From positions 4,349,505 to 4,413,504 of the forward strand of contig NZ_CP056123.1 of assembly GCF_018219155.1 (NCBI RefSeq): a DNA stretch of 64,000 nt, given 5' to 3'. Shown one piece after another: positions 38,896-48,850 of this stretch. The notes under the pieces are model-generated. The model had not been told where the DNA came from. It did no database searches and saw only the letters and a program-made list of their open reading frames with translations. Each line of letters opens with the position of its first letter. The first letter of the stretch is position 1. Source of the DNA: Moritella sp. 24. Its GTDB lineage: Bacteria > Pseudomonadota > Gammaproteobacteria > Enterobacterales > Moritellaceae. The position numbers were made by a program, and so were the translations under genes.

Positions 38896-39828
38896 TTATT
38901 TTCGTAATTTTACTTGATGAACTTGATGATTTAGGTCTTTAGTGAGGACAAGGTTAGCACGTTCACGCGTCGGTAAGATGTTTTCTACTAAATTTTTACC
39001 ATTTATTGTTCGCCAGATGTTCAATGCGACATCTTTTGCTTCATCCTCACCCAATTGAGCATAGTGATGAAAGTAAGAACTAGAGTCTGTAAATGCACTT
39101 TCTCTTAATTGTAAGAAACGTTGTACATACCAGTTTTCTAAATGTTCAGTTTCGGCATCTACATAGATAGAAAAATCGACAAAATCAGACACAAATACAC
39201 GATGTGGGTCATCAGGGTACTCTAGACCAGACTGTAGTACATTTAATCCTTCAAGAATAACAATGTCAGGTAGTTCAACAACCACTTCTTTATCCGGTTC
39301 GATATCATAAGAAAAATGAGAATAAACAGGTGCAGTGACACGATCATGACCAGACTTGATATCTGCAACAAACTTAACTAAAGCGTTAATATCATAACTT
39401 TCAGGGAAACCTTTGCGTTTCATTAAGTCATGTTCTTTTAAATACGCATTCGGATAAAGAAAACCATCCGTTGTAATTAAGGCAACCTTTGGGTGCTCGC
39501 CCCAGCATTGTAGTAACGCTTGCAAAATCCTTGCTGTGGTACTTTTACCGACAGCAACGCTACCCGCTAAGCTGATAATATAAGGTACTTTACCTACTTT
39601 ACGTCCTAAAAACTGGTCTCTGACAACACGACGTTGAATACGATTAGTTACATACAAATTGAGTAAACGTGACAAGGGTAAATAAATATCACACACTTCT
39701 TCAATTGAAACGCGTTCATTAATACCTTGTAACTGTTTTAATTCAAGTGCAGATAAGGTTAAGGGTACCGATTCACGCAGTTCCGCCCAATATTCCCTGT
39801 CAAACACTTGATATGGTGAGTAATTCAT
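38896..39828 (-). CDS. coaA: Pantothenate kinase, type I
   Basis: It phosphorylates pantothenate, the first and regulated step of CoA synthesis. The 310 residues carry the P-loop GSVAVGKST near residue 95, [26 protein letters not shown] and the ILEGLNVLQ strand, all typical of the CoA-feedback-inhibited type I enzyme. It sits between zapE and rplM, two genes that are normally close neighbours, so its position is unusual. The upstream 249 bp (39829-40077) are AT-rich with an AT-only hairpin at 39863-39886 and no ORF. Confidence 0.96.
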   Translation of the reverse strand: MNYSPYQVFDREYWAELRESVPLTLSALELKQLQGINERVSIEEVCDIYLPLSRLLNLYVTNRIQRRVVRDQFLGRKVGKVPYIISLAGSVAVGKSTTARILQALLQCWGEHPKVALITTDGFLYPNAYLKEHDLMKRKGFPESYDINALVKFVADIKSGHDRVTAPVYSHFSYDIEPDKEVVVELPDIVILEGLNVLQSGLEYPDDPHRVFVSDFVDFSIYVDAETEHLENWYVQRFLQLRESAFTDSSSYFHHYAQLGEDEAKDVALNIWRTINGKNLVENILPTRERANLVLTKDLNHQVHQVKLRK

Positions 39829-40077
39829 TACACTAAAAGCCTACTTTATGCCCTAACAATCCCTTATTTTTGTATTTAAAAATAAGTCTTTGTGGTGAAC
39901 TGAGTAAAGTAATAACGCTATATACTTCACAGTACAAGTCCATTCCCGCCGAAACAATAGCCTATATACTTACAGCAACTCAATCAAAAAATACGTTTTT
40001 TTATGTTTTTATTTAAATTATGCGCACAAAAACTACCTATTTGGTGCTAAAAATATGCGTATTTACGTGATCTTTGT

Positions 40078-41190
40078 TTAAGGTAGATGCTCTCGGCCCA
40101 AATATTCATGAGATTGCATTTCTTGTAGTCGCGATAAACAACGGCGAAATTCAAAGTCTAATAAGCCTGTACTATAGAGCGCTGACATTTCAAATTCAGC
40201 AGAAATAATCAACGTCACATTACGCTCATAAAACTCATCAACCATAGCAATAAAACGACGCGAAATATCATCCGTTAAACGCCCCATTTGTTTCACATTC
40301 GCTAATAGTACGGTGTGATATATACGTGAAATTTCCATATAGTCGACTTGGCTACGTGGTCCTCCACATAAATCATCAAAATCAATCATGAGTACACTGT
40401 CAGCTTCCGCTAGTGTGGGAATTTGACGATTTTCAATTTCTATCGGTTGCCCATACGTTCTAGGTTCACAAGATAGTTGTTCAAAATATTGATTTAAATT
40501 CTGTTGAGCAGCAGCATCCAATGGAAAATGATAAATCTCAGCTTGCTCTAATGTACGTAAACGGTAATCAACACCGCTATCAACATTAATAATATCGCAA
40601 TTTTGATTAATCAAATGAATAGCAGGTAAGAAACGTGCACGCTGTAAACCATTGCGGTACAGATCATCAGGAATAATATTTGATGTAGCCACCAAAATAA
40701 CTTGATGCGCAAATAACTCTTCAAACAACGTGCCTAAAATCATTGCATCAGTAATGTCTGAAACAAAAAATTCATCAAAACAAATCACCTGCGTTTCATT
40801 TGCTAAGTTTTTAGCAATCACTTTCAGTGGATCTTTTTGTTGCGAAAGGCCTTTCAACTCTTGATGAATGCGATGCATGAAACGGTGAAAGTGAATTCGC
40901 GTTTTATTCTCAAACGGTAAGCAATCGTAGAAAGTATCAACTAAATAGGTCTTACCTCTTCCTACGCCGCCCCAAAAATAAATCCCCTTAACAGGATTAG
41001 CTTGCATCACTTCAGGCTTTGTCGTCAACGCTTTCAGTTTCGCAAATAAACCTTGTTTAACTGGTTTTTCTGGCACCGCTAACAGTTCATCAAATAGCCG
41101 TTGTAATGCCATTACAGCATTCTCTTGTGCCGCATCGAACATAAAGTCAGGGCGCTTCAAATCAAGCTTATATTTTTCTATCGGGGTCAT
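40078..41190 (-). CDS. zapE: Cell division protein ZapE (AFG1-like ATPase)
   Basis: AAA-type ATPase that in E. coli joins the Z-ring late and weakens FtsZ polymers under stress. The ATG at 41190 (MTPIEKYKLDLKRPDFMFDA) matches the family N-terminus and gives 370 residues. An in-frame ATG 81 bp earlier is less likely. Motifs: Walker A GGVGRGKTYLVD, HFHRFMHRIHQEL, Walker B VICFDEFFVSD, and the ATSNIIPDDLYRNGLQR sensor region. It diverges from zapG over a 188-bp spacer, the arrangement seen in E. coli. Confidence 0.95.
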   Translation of the reverse strand: MTPIEKYKLDLKRPDFMFDAAQENAVMALQRLFDELLAVPEKPVKQGLFAKLKALTTKPEVMQANPVKGIYFWGGVGRGKTYLVDTFYDCLPFENKTRIHFHRFMHRIHQELKGLSQQKDPLKVIAKNLANETQVICFDEFFVSDITDAMILGTLFEELFAHQVILVATSNIIPDDLYRNGLQRARFLPAIHLINQNCDIINVDSGVDYRLRTLEQAEIYHFPLDAAAQQNLNQYFEQLSCEPRTYGQPIEIENRQIPTLAEADSVLMIDFDDLCGGPRSQVDYMEISRIYHTVLLANVKQMGRLTDDISRRFIAMVDEFYERNVTLIISAEFEMSALYSTGLLDFEFRRCLSRLQEMQSHEYLGREHLP

Positions 41191-41378
41191 TATAATTGCT
41201 AATCCTTTACTGTTTCTAACGCCTTTCATTGCCATTTTCAGACACGCATTAATCATAATCAATGCTACCATGTTGTATTCTTTTGAAATACACTATTTTA
41301 AAACAAAGGTGCTTATATTAGAGTATCAAAAGAAACACGCTATTTTAGTGAGTGAAATTATCATTTAACGAGGTCTAT

Positions 41379-41750
41379 ATGCCCTATCTTGAAATACTAA
41401 TTAGTTTAATTGTCGGTCTTGTTCTCGGTTTTGCTATTGCAAGAGCAACAAATACAAAAGACCAAACAGGTAAGTTTAAGGGTAAGTTATTAGCCAAAGA
41501 AGCTGAAATTGAACAGTACAAACATGATGTAAACGAACACTTTACCAGTACTGAAGCATTATTAATGAAATTGTCTGATACTTATGTAGAAATGCAACAG
41601 CATTTAGCAAGTAACGCTAAACAGCTATTAGATAATGTTGCCGTCAAAGATATTCCTTTTCAAACAAAAGAAATCATTGATCCTGCAGAACCAATTGAAG
41701 GGCAACCAAAAGATTACTCAAGTACAAGTTCAGGCTTATTGAACAAATAA
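41379..41750 (+). CDS. zapG: Inner-membrane protein ZapG (YhcB, DUF1043)
   Basis: Small bitopic protein linked to division and envelope synthesis in E. coli. The ATG at 41379 has AACGAGG upstream. A GTG nine codons earlier is not needed. The 123 residues have an N-terminal membrane helix (about 4-22, with GLVLGFAIARA), a charged coiled-coil part (KEAEIEQYKHDVNEHF) and a C-terminal conserved end, PKDYSSTSSGLL. It is followed after 67 bp by degQ. Confidence 0.9.
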   Translation: MPYLEILISLIVGLVLGFAIARATNTKDQTGKFKGKLLAKEAEIEQYKHDVNEHFTSTEALLMKLSDTYVEMQQHLASNAKQLLDNVAVKDIPFQTKEIIDPAEPIEGQPKDYSSTSSGLLNK

Positions 41751-41752
41751 CT

Positions 41753-41780
41753 TGAACTTTTAGATTTCTCCCATATCTAA
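41753..41780 (+). promoter_or_regulatory. Candidate sigma-E (RpoE) promoter for degQ
   Basis: TGAACTT (-35 like) and TCTAA (-10 like) are separated by 16 bp. The pattern known for RpoE is GGAACTT, 15-16 bp, then TCTGA or TCAAA-type. The start site would lie near 41787, about 30 bp before the degQ ATG. It overlaps an inverted repeat (41779-41817) and a separate TATAAT box (41792-41797). Confidence 0.5.
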
Positions 41781-41817
41781 CTGTTTACGCTTATAATTTG
41801 TAAAGGCTTAAACAGTT
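41779..41817. repeat. 9-bp inverted repeat bracketing the degQ start region
   Basis: AACTGTTTA (41779-41787) and TAAACAGTT (41809-41817) are perfect complements with a 21-bp spacer, and they end exactly at the degQ ATG. They flank a TATAAT (41792-41797) and the likely ribosome binding site AAAGG. It could be an operator, or an RNA hairpin if transcripts come from zapG. Confidence 0.5.
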
Positions 41818-43170
41818 ATGAAATCTAAATTACATGTCAGAACTCTCACTGCTTTAGCATTAAGCACTGCAATGGGATTCGCAAGTTTACCTGCAACAGC
41901 AGCACTCCCACTCGCTGTTGCAGGAGAACCACTCCCTAGCCTTGCGCCAATCTTAGAGCAAGTTACTCCTGCTGTTGTCAATATATCGGTGTCAGGTACA
42001 AAAGTATCTCAACAACGTATACCTGAAGCATTTCGTCCTTTTTTTGGTCCTGACAGTTCGGGGTCGAAGCAACCTTTTCAAGGTCTTGGCTCTGGAGTCA
42101 TCATCGATGCAAAACAAGGTTATATTCTCACTAATAACCACGTGATTGCAGATGCAGATGAGATCCAAGTGATGCTAAAAGATGGGCATGAATACGATGC
42201 AACACTCGTGGGTTCAGATAAAAGCAGTGATATAGCCCTATTACAAATTAAAGCTAAAAACTTAACCGAAATTAAATTCGCAGACTCAGATAAATTACGT
42301 GTCGGTGATTTCACCATTGCGATAGGTAATCCCTTTGGCTTAGGCCAGACCGTCACATCAGGTATTGTCAGTGCATTAGGGCGAACCGGACTACAATTAG
42401 AAAACCTAGAAAACTTCATTCAAACCGATGCAGCCATTAACAGTGGGAATTCTGGTGGTGCACTGGTTAACTTACGTGGTGAGCTAATCGGTATTAATAC
42501 CGCGATATTAGGACCAAATGGCGGTAACGTCGGTATCGGCTTTGCTATCCCTGCAAACATGGCGAATAACCTCGTACAACAAATCATCGAACACGGTGAA
42601 GTACGGCGTGGCGTATTAGGGGTTGCAGGCCAAGAGCTCACTGCCGACCTAGCAAAAGCATTTGATATCGATATTCAGTATGGTGCATTCATTAATCAAG
42701 TGACGCCAAACTCTGCAGCAGAAGAAGCCGGTCTGATGGCTGGCGACATTATTGTCAGTGTGAATAACAATAAGATCCGTAGCTTCAGTGAACTAAGAGC
42801 AAGAATTGGTACCTTAGGGGCAGATAAAGAAATCACATTAGGTGTTGTTCGTGACGGTAAAGAGCGCATCGTGACTGCAAAACTAAAACCGGCAGAAAAC
42901 AGACTTGCGAATGCCAGCAACCTACACCAAGGTCTCGAAGGCGCGGCATTAGTATCCGCAGAAAATAACCAAGGCGTCATGATTGCTAATGTGCAACCTC
43001 GTTCAATTGCTGCAGCATCGGGATTAAAAAAAGGCGATATCATTATTGGTGTGAATAAGACTAAAGTTAAGAATTTAGCTGGCTTACGTGAACTACTCAC
43101 TGAAGAAAAAGCAACACTCGCACTGAATATCAAGCGCGGTGAGCAATCTTTATTCTTGGTATTACGTTAG
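41818..43170 (+). CDS. degQ: Periplasmic HtrA-family serine endoprotease DegQ/DegP
   Basis: Cage-forming protease and chaperone for misfolded periplasmic proteins. The 450 residues have a Sec signal (cut near TAA), a trypsin-like domain with His108, Asp138 and Ser212 (GNSGG) and two PDZ domains (about 250-340 and 360-450). Two PDZ domains show it is DegQ/DegP type, not DegS. The degQ-degS pairing supports DegQ, but as no other member is visible it may also serve as DegP. The sigma-E-like promoter would fit that stress role. Confidence 0.93.
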   Translation: MKSKLHVRTLTALALSTAMGFASLPATAALPLAVAGEPLPSLAPILEQVTPAVVNISVSGTKVSQQRIPEAFRPFFGPDSSGSKQPFQGLGSGVIIDAKQGYILTNNHVIADADEIQVMLKDGHEYDATLVGSDKSSDIALLQIKAKNLTEIKFADSDKLRVGDFTIAIGNPFGLGQTVTSGIVSALGRTGLQLENLENFIQTDAAINSGNSGGALVNLRGELIGINTAILGPNGGNVGIGFAIPANMANNLVQQIIEHGEVRRGVLGVAGQELTADLAKAFDIDIQYGAFINQVTPNSAAEEAGLMAGDIIVSVNNNKIRSFSELRARIGTLGADKEITLGVVRDGKERIVTAKLKPAENRLANASNLHQGLEGAALVSAENNQGVMIANVQPRSIAAASGLKKGDIIIGVNKTKVKNLAGLRELLTEEKATLALNIKRGEQSLFLVLR

Positions 43171-43227
43171 CACTTACATCACTTTACAAGTTATTTTCTA
43201 CATTATCCTAGAAAGAGGTGCTATTCT

Positions 43228-43256
43228 CTACGTTGCTATTTTTATGAGTAACGTAG
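43228..43256 (+). promoter_or_regulatory. Hairpin overlapping the degS ribosome binding site
   Basis: CTACGTT (43228-43234) pairs with AACGTAG (43250-43256). The 3' arm ends inside the AGGG Shine-Dalgarno (43255-43258) used for the GTG start at 43267. The hairpin is modest, so it could partly mask the site and limit DegS translation. Confidence 0.45.
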
Positions 43257-43266
43257 GGATATTTCA

Positions 43267-44361
43267 GTGCAGGGTTTGTGGTCATATATTTCAAAAAGTA
43301 TCTTACTCGGTATCGCTGTAGCTGCGATATTACTTGTCGCGCTGCCTCAATTACAAAACAAACAAAGTTTAGGTCTAAACCAACCTTTTTCTCTTGGACT
43401 TAACGAACAAATCAGTTTTTCTGATGCAGTAAAGCGCGCAGCGCCTTCTGTCGTCAATATTTACACCCGTACCTATCAGAAATCTACGATAAACAGTAAA
43501 CCAATATTGCGCCCACAAAGTCTTGGCTCAGGCGTTATTATGAACAAGAAAGGTTATCTACTGACAAACTATCATGTGATAGCCAATGCAGACCAAATTA
43601 TCGTCGCACTTCAGGATAGCCGCTTTTTCACTGCTGAATTAATTGGTTTTGACCGCTATACCGATCTAGCCGTATTACACATTGATGCCAAAAATTTACC
43701 TAGCATTCCTCAGAGTAAACACGAACAAACCAATATAGGCGACGTCGTTCTTGCCATTGGTAACCCATACAATTTAGGCCAAACCATCACTCAGGGGATT
43801 ATCAGTGCCCGTGGTCGTATTGGTATGAGTACCACTGGACATCAAAACTTTTTACAAACCGACGCTGCGATTAATGAAGGTAACTCTGGTGGTGCGCTGG
43901 TCAATAGTCTCGGAGAGCTAGTTGGCATTAACACAGCCTCTTTCCAACTTGCTGAGAATGTAGAAACAATGGGGATCAGCTTTGCTATTCCCTACCCGCT
44001 AGCAGTTAAAATCATGAATGCACTAATTGCTAATGGACGTGTGATCCGTGGTTATCTTGGTATTGAAGGAACATCAATTAATACTGTTATGGCAAAACTA
44101 CTTGGCCTGAAAGCCAATCAAGGTATTGTCATACAAAATACAGCACCAAACTCTCCAGCAGAAAAAGCGGGATTGATAGCAGGTGATGTCGTCGTTAAAT
44201 TTAACGGTACTGAGATTGATAATGTCATCTGGTTAATGGATGTTGTCGCCGAGCAACGCCCAGGTTCAAAAGTTAATTTAAGCGTTATCAGGGAAGGTAA
44301 GCAGCTAGAGATAGAAGTGACTCTGGGTGAATTACAAGCCTTGCAACCACAAGCTAAGTAA
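43267..44361 (+). CDS. degS: Membrane-anchored sigma-E regulator protease DegS
   Basis: Stress sensor that cuts the anti-sigma factor RseA when its PDZ binds unfolded outer-membrane porin tails. The 364 residues have an N-terminal membrane anchor (about 11-28), a protease domain with His103, Asp133 and Ser207 (GNSGG) and one PDZ domain (about 255-345), which is the DegS layout. The start is a GTG, with AGGG 8 bases upstream, and a hairpin overlaps it. It closes the degQ-degS pair and is followed by a strong bidirectional terminator. Confidence 0.95.
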   Translation: MQGLWSYISKSILLGIAVAAILLVALPQLQNKQSLGLNQPFSLGLNEQISFSDAVKRAAPSVVNIYTRTYQKSTINSKPILRPQSLGSGVIMNKKGYLLTNYHVIANADQIIVALQDSRFFTAELIGFDRYTDLAVLHIDAKNLPSIPQSKHEQTNIGDVVLAIGNPYNLGQTITQGIISARGRIGMSTTGHQNFLQTDAAINEGNSGGALVNSLGELVGINTASFQLAENVETMGISFAIPYPLAVKIMNALIANGRVIRGYLGIEGTSINTVMAKLLGLKANQGIVIQNTAPNSPAEKAGLIAGDVVVKFNGTEIDNVIWLMDVVAEQRPGSKVNLSVIREGKQLEIEVTLGELQALQPQAK

Positions 44362-44384
44362 ATCAGTACTGCAGTACTAGATAC

Positions 44385-44414
44385 AAAAAGGGCGCATATC
44401 AATGCGCCCTTTTT
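44385..44414. terminator. Bidirectional terminator between degS and murA
   Basis: AAAAAGGGCGCAT pairs with ATGCGCCCTTTTT (13 bp, 4-nt loop). T tracts on both strands let it stop both degS and the converging murA transcript. Just before it is a 14-bp palindrome, AGTACTGCAGTACT (44365-44378). Confidence 0.93.
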
Positions 44415-44444
44415 AATAACAAACTACAATAACGTTAGTAGAAC

Positions 44445-45976
<1,532 letters not shown>

Positions 45977-46068
45977 AATACTAAGATCCTTTTGTGCCGC
46001 CATTCTAAGCCGAGTTAAAACCTTACACGTCTAGCCGTTACCTTTATAAAGAGTATTACTACTACGTG

Positions 46069-46121
46069 TTTAGTTTTAAGTGAATGACGAACTGACTGAG
46101 AGAATCGCGCTTAAAACTAAA
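46069..46121. repeat. 12-bp perfect inverted repeat between ibaG and the yrbG-like gene
   Basis: TTTAGTTTTAAG (46069-46080) and CTTAAAACTAAA (46110-46121), with a 29-bp spacer. It lies in the 327-bp gap between two divergent genes, where transcription terminators are not expected. The gap otherwise holds a TATAAT box (46157-46162) and no ORF. Confidence 0.6.
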
Positions 46122-46156
46122 GTATTAAAATAGCCCAGTATTCTAAAAGTAATCGG

Positions 46157-46162
46157 TATAAT
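46157..46162 (+). promoter_or_regulatory. Possible -10 box upstream of the CaCA antiporter operon
   Basis: TATAAT in the plus orientation, about 140 bp before the first gene of the kds-lpt-rpoN series. The -35 region is poor, so this is a weak call. Confidence 0.35.
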
Positions 46163-46303
46163 ACACAATCACAAAAGCATAACTATGTACGGATTTTTCC
46201 CCCTCAACTATTAATACTCAAGAAGATTTCACAAATTACCTTTTCTTTCTGCGAAAAAAGACAGAAAATAGTGTTCTTTTTTATCAACTTTTTAATTGAG
46301 CCG

Positions 46304-47272
46304 ATGCTAACTACAAATATTATTATATTAATTCTGGGATTGATTGGACTTGTCATTAGTGCCGACAAATTCGTCTATGGTGCTGCGGGATTAGCACGAA
46401 ACCTAGGCATTTCACCGCTGATAATTGGTCTTACAATTGTCGCGATGGGTTCATCAGCCCCCGAAATGATGGTGGCAGTATCCGCATCGCTCAATGGCTC
46501 ACCCAATACGGCAATCGGTAACGCTATTGGTTCAAATATTACCAACATAACCTTGGTATTAGGTTTAACGGCGCTATTAAAGCCATTACTTGTCGGTTCT
46601 GCAACGATTCGTCGTGAGATCCCGATGGTATTAATTACTACGCTACTTGCTGGTGTTGTTCTTTGGGATTTAAAACTAGAAATGTATGAAGGTGTGATTT
46701 TATTATTACTCTTCTTTATTACCATTTTAACCTTAACTATTCTGGCACTGAAACGTCCAAGTAACGATCCACTTGCAGAAGAACATAACGATGAAGTACC
46801 TGAAGGTGTGCCGACATGGAAAGCCGTTGCTTGGCTAATTTTCGGCATGATCGCATTGCCAGTAAGCTCAAGTTACCTTGTTGACTCTGCAGTCGTCATT
46901 GCACAGCATTTTGGCATGAGCGATTTAGTGATTGGTCTTACGATTATCGCAATTGGTACTAGCTTGCCAGAACTTGCGGCATCAATCACTGGTGTACTAA
47001 AAGGTGAAGATGATCTTGCTATTGGTAACATCATTGGTTCTAATATATTCAATATCTTAGCTGTATTGTCGCTGCCTGGTATTTTAGCACCGGGTATGAT
47101 TGACCCTGCGATTATCAGCCGTGACTTCTACTACATGCTAGGTGCAACCATAGTGATGCTATTAATGGCAATGAGTTTTAGAGGGCGTCCTGGTCGCATC
47201 AACCGTATTGAAGGTGGCATATTGCTAGCAGGTTTTGTTGCGTATCAATTCATTATATTTAGCAGTATCTAG
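46304..47272 (+). CDS. yrbG: CaCA-family sodium/calcium exchanger-like protein YrbG
   Basis: Probable inner-membrane cation antiporter. The ATG at 46304 (MLTTNIIILILGLIGLV) gives 322 residues. A GTG 11 codons earlier is open. Two homologous halves with about ten helices each carry the alpha-repeat motif: GSSAPEMMVAVSAS with AIGNAIGSNITNI in the first, and GTSLPELAASITG with AIGNIIGSNIFNI in the second. These are the ion-binding repeats of the family. It heads the kdsD-kdsC-lptCAB-rpoN-hpf series, as in E. coli. Confidence 0.94.
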   Translation: MLTTNIIILILGLIGLVISADKFVYGAAGLARNLGISPLIIGLTIVAMGSSAPEMMVAVSASLNGSPNTAIGNAIGSNITNITLVLGLTALLKPLLVGSATIRREIPMVLITTLLAGVVLWDLKLEMYEGVILLLLFFITILTLTILALKRPSNDPLAEEHNDEVPEGVPTWKAVAWLIFGMIALPVSSSYLVDSAVVIAQHFGMSDLVIGLTIIAIGTSLPELAASITGVLKGEDDLAIGNIIGSNIFNILAVLSLPGILAPGMIDPAIISRDFYYMLGATIVMLLMAMSFRGRPGRINRIEGGILLAGFVAYQFIIFSSI

Positions 47273-47328
47273 TCATACTTAATTTTTTTAATCTAAGTAT
47301 TAAACCGTATTTTTATTAGGGAATAACC

Positions 47329-48300
47329 ATGTCGAGTCAGTTTAACTATTGTCAAAGCGCGCTTAACGTCATTCAAACAGAAGCAGCTGCAATCACGCAA
47401 TTAAGTCAATATATTGATGTAACCTTTACTGCAGCTTGTGAATTACTGATCGCCTGTAAAGGTAAAGTTATTGTGACTGGCATGGGTAAATCGGGGCATA
47501 TTGCCAACAAAATTGCGGCTACATTAGCAAGTACGGGCACGCCAGCTTTCTTTGTTCATCCCGGTGAAGCAAGCCATGGTGATCTCGGAATGATTGAACG
47601 TGAAGATGTCGTCATTGCCTTATCAAACTCTGGTGAGTCTGATGAAATATTGGCGTTGTATCCAGTATTAAAACGCTTAAGCATACCAGTGATCTCAATG
47701 ACGGGTAACACCAATTCAACCATGGCACGCGAAGCAAAAATTAATTTATGTATTAAAGTTGATAAAGAAGCTTGCCCACTTGGATTAGCACCAACATCGA
47801 GTACAACAGCAAGCTTGGTGATGGGTGATGCCATTGCGGTTGCTTTACTCGAAGCAAAAGGGTTTACCGCCAATGACTTTGCACTTTCTCACCCTGGCGG
47901 TAGCTTAGGTAGAAAACTATTATTACGTATTTCAGACATTATGCACAAAGGTGATGACGTACCGAGTGTACAACAAGGCGAAACTATCTCTAACGCCTTG
48001 TTAGAAGTCTCTCGAAAAGGGCTTGGCATGACCGCTGTGAATGACGAAACGAAGCTCGTTGGTATTTTTACGGATGGTGATTTACGCCGTATCTTAGATG
48101 CACGTATAGATATTCACCAGACGCCAATCAGTGAAGTAATGACAAAAAGATGTGTTACTATTAATGAACATATCTTAGCTGCAGAAGCCCTTGCCGTCAT
48201 GGAAAATAAAAAAGTTAACGGCTTAATTGTAGTCAACGAACGACAAGAGCCCGTCGGCGCCTTCAACATGCATGACTTACTACGCGCAGGTGTACTATAA
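47329..48300 (+). CDS. kdsD: D-arabinose 5-phosphate isomerase KdsD
   Basis: It interconverts ribulose 5-phosphate and arabinose 5-phosphate, the first step to Kdo. The 323 residues have a SIS domain (about 35-175), with GMGKSGHIANKIAATLAST and SNSGESDEI, and a tandem CBS domain pair (about 205-323). The conserved LALSHPGG-like sequence (FALSHPGGSLG) links them. AGGGAATAACC precedes the ATG. kdsC starts 1 bp after its stop. Confidence 0.96.
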   Translation: MSSQFNYCQSALNVIQTEAAAITQLSQYIDVTFTAACELLIACKGKVIVTGMGKSGHIANKIAATLASTGTPAFFVHPGEASHGDLGMIEREDVVIALSNSGESDEILALYPVLKRLSIPVISMTGNTNSTMAREAKINLCIKVDKEACPLGLAPTSSTTASLVMGDAIAVALLEAKGFTANDFALSHPGGSLGRKLLLRISDIMHKGDDVPSVQQGETISNALLEVSRKGLGMTAVNDETKLVGIFTDGDLRRILDARIDIHQTPISEVMTKRCVTINEHILAAEALAVMENKKVNGLIVVNERQEPVGAFNMHDLLRAGVL

Positions 48301-48301
48301 A

Positions 48302-48850
48302 ATGATCAACACATTATACGGTCCTATTCCACAAGACATCTTAACCAAAGCAAAAACATTAAAATTACTCATTTGCGATATAGATGGCGTCTTTTCTGAC
48401 GGTCGCGTTTATATGGGTAACGATGGGGAAGAACTAAAAGCCTTTCATACTCGCGATGGTTTCGGCGTAAAATCATTACTTAATGCCGATATCGAAGTTG
48501 CGGTGATCACCGGTCGCCAATCCACGATTGTTGCAAACCGTATGCAAGCGTTAGGTGTTAAACATATCTACCAAGGCCAAGACAACAAAGTTATCGCCTT
48601 TAATATGTTACTTGAAGAACTCAACATATCTCCAGAACATGTCGGCTATATTGGCGATGATGTGATTGATTTACCGGTAATGAATCTTTGCGGACTTAGT
48701 GTTGCTGTTGCTGATGCGCATCCTCTCGTTAAAAAAGGCGCTGATTTTAGCACCTCAATCCGCGGTGGTTTCGGTGCAGTAAGAGAATTAGCAGACTTAA
48801 TCCTATTGGCTAAAGGCATATTAGATCAAGCACAAGGCACGTCTGTATGA
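48302..48850 (+). CDS. kdsC: Kdo 8-phosphate phosphatase KdsC
   Basis: HAD-family phosphatase that makes free Kdo for the LPS inner core. The ATG at 48302, directly after the kdsD stop, gives 182 residues. An earlier open stretch overlaps kdsD. Motifs: ICDIDGVFSDG (nucleophile Asp and general acid), VITGRQS, and the late YIGDDVIDLPVM acid pair. It overlaps lptC by 4 bp. Confidence 0.96.
   Translation: MINTLYGPIPQDILTKAKTLKLLICDIDGVFSDGRVYMGNDGEELKAFHTRDGFGVKSLLNADIEVAVITGRQSTIVANRMQALGVKHIYQGQDNKVIAFNMLLEELNISPEHVGYIGDDVIDLPVMNLCGLSVAVADAHPLVKKGADFSTSIRGGFGAVRELADLILLAKGILDQAQGTSV

Noticed and set aside
39863-39886. Terminator upstream of coaA
   Set aside because: The hairpin (CTTATTTTT with AAAAATAAG) is made almost only of A and T, lies just before coaA rather than after a gene end, and would be weak.
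42120-43133. Antisense ORFs opposite degQ
   Set aside because: They are shadows of the conserved HtrA reading frame, Ser/Pro/Ile rich and without known motifs.
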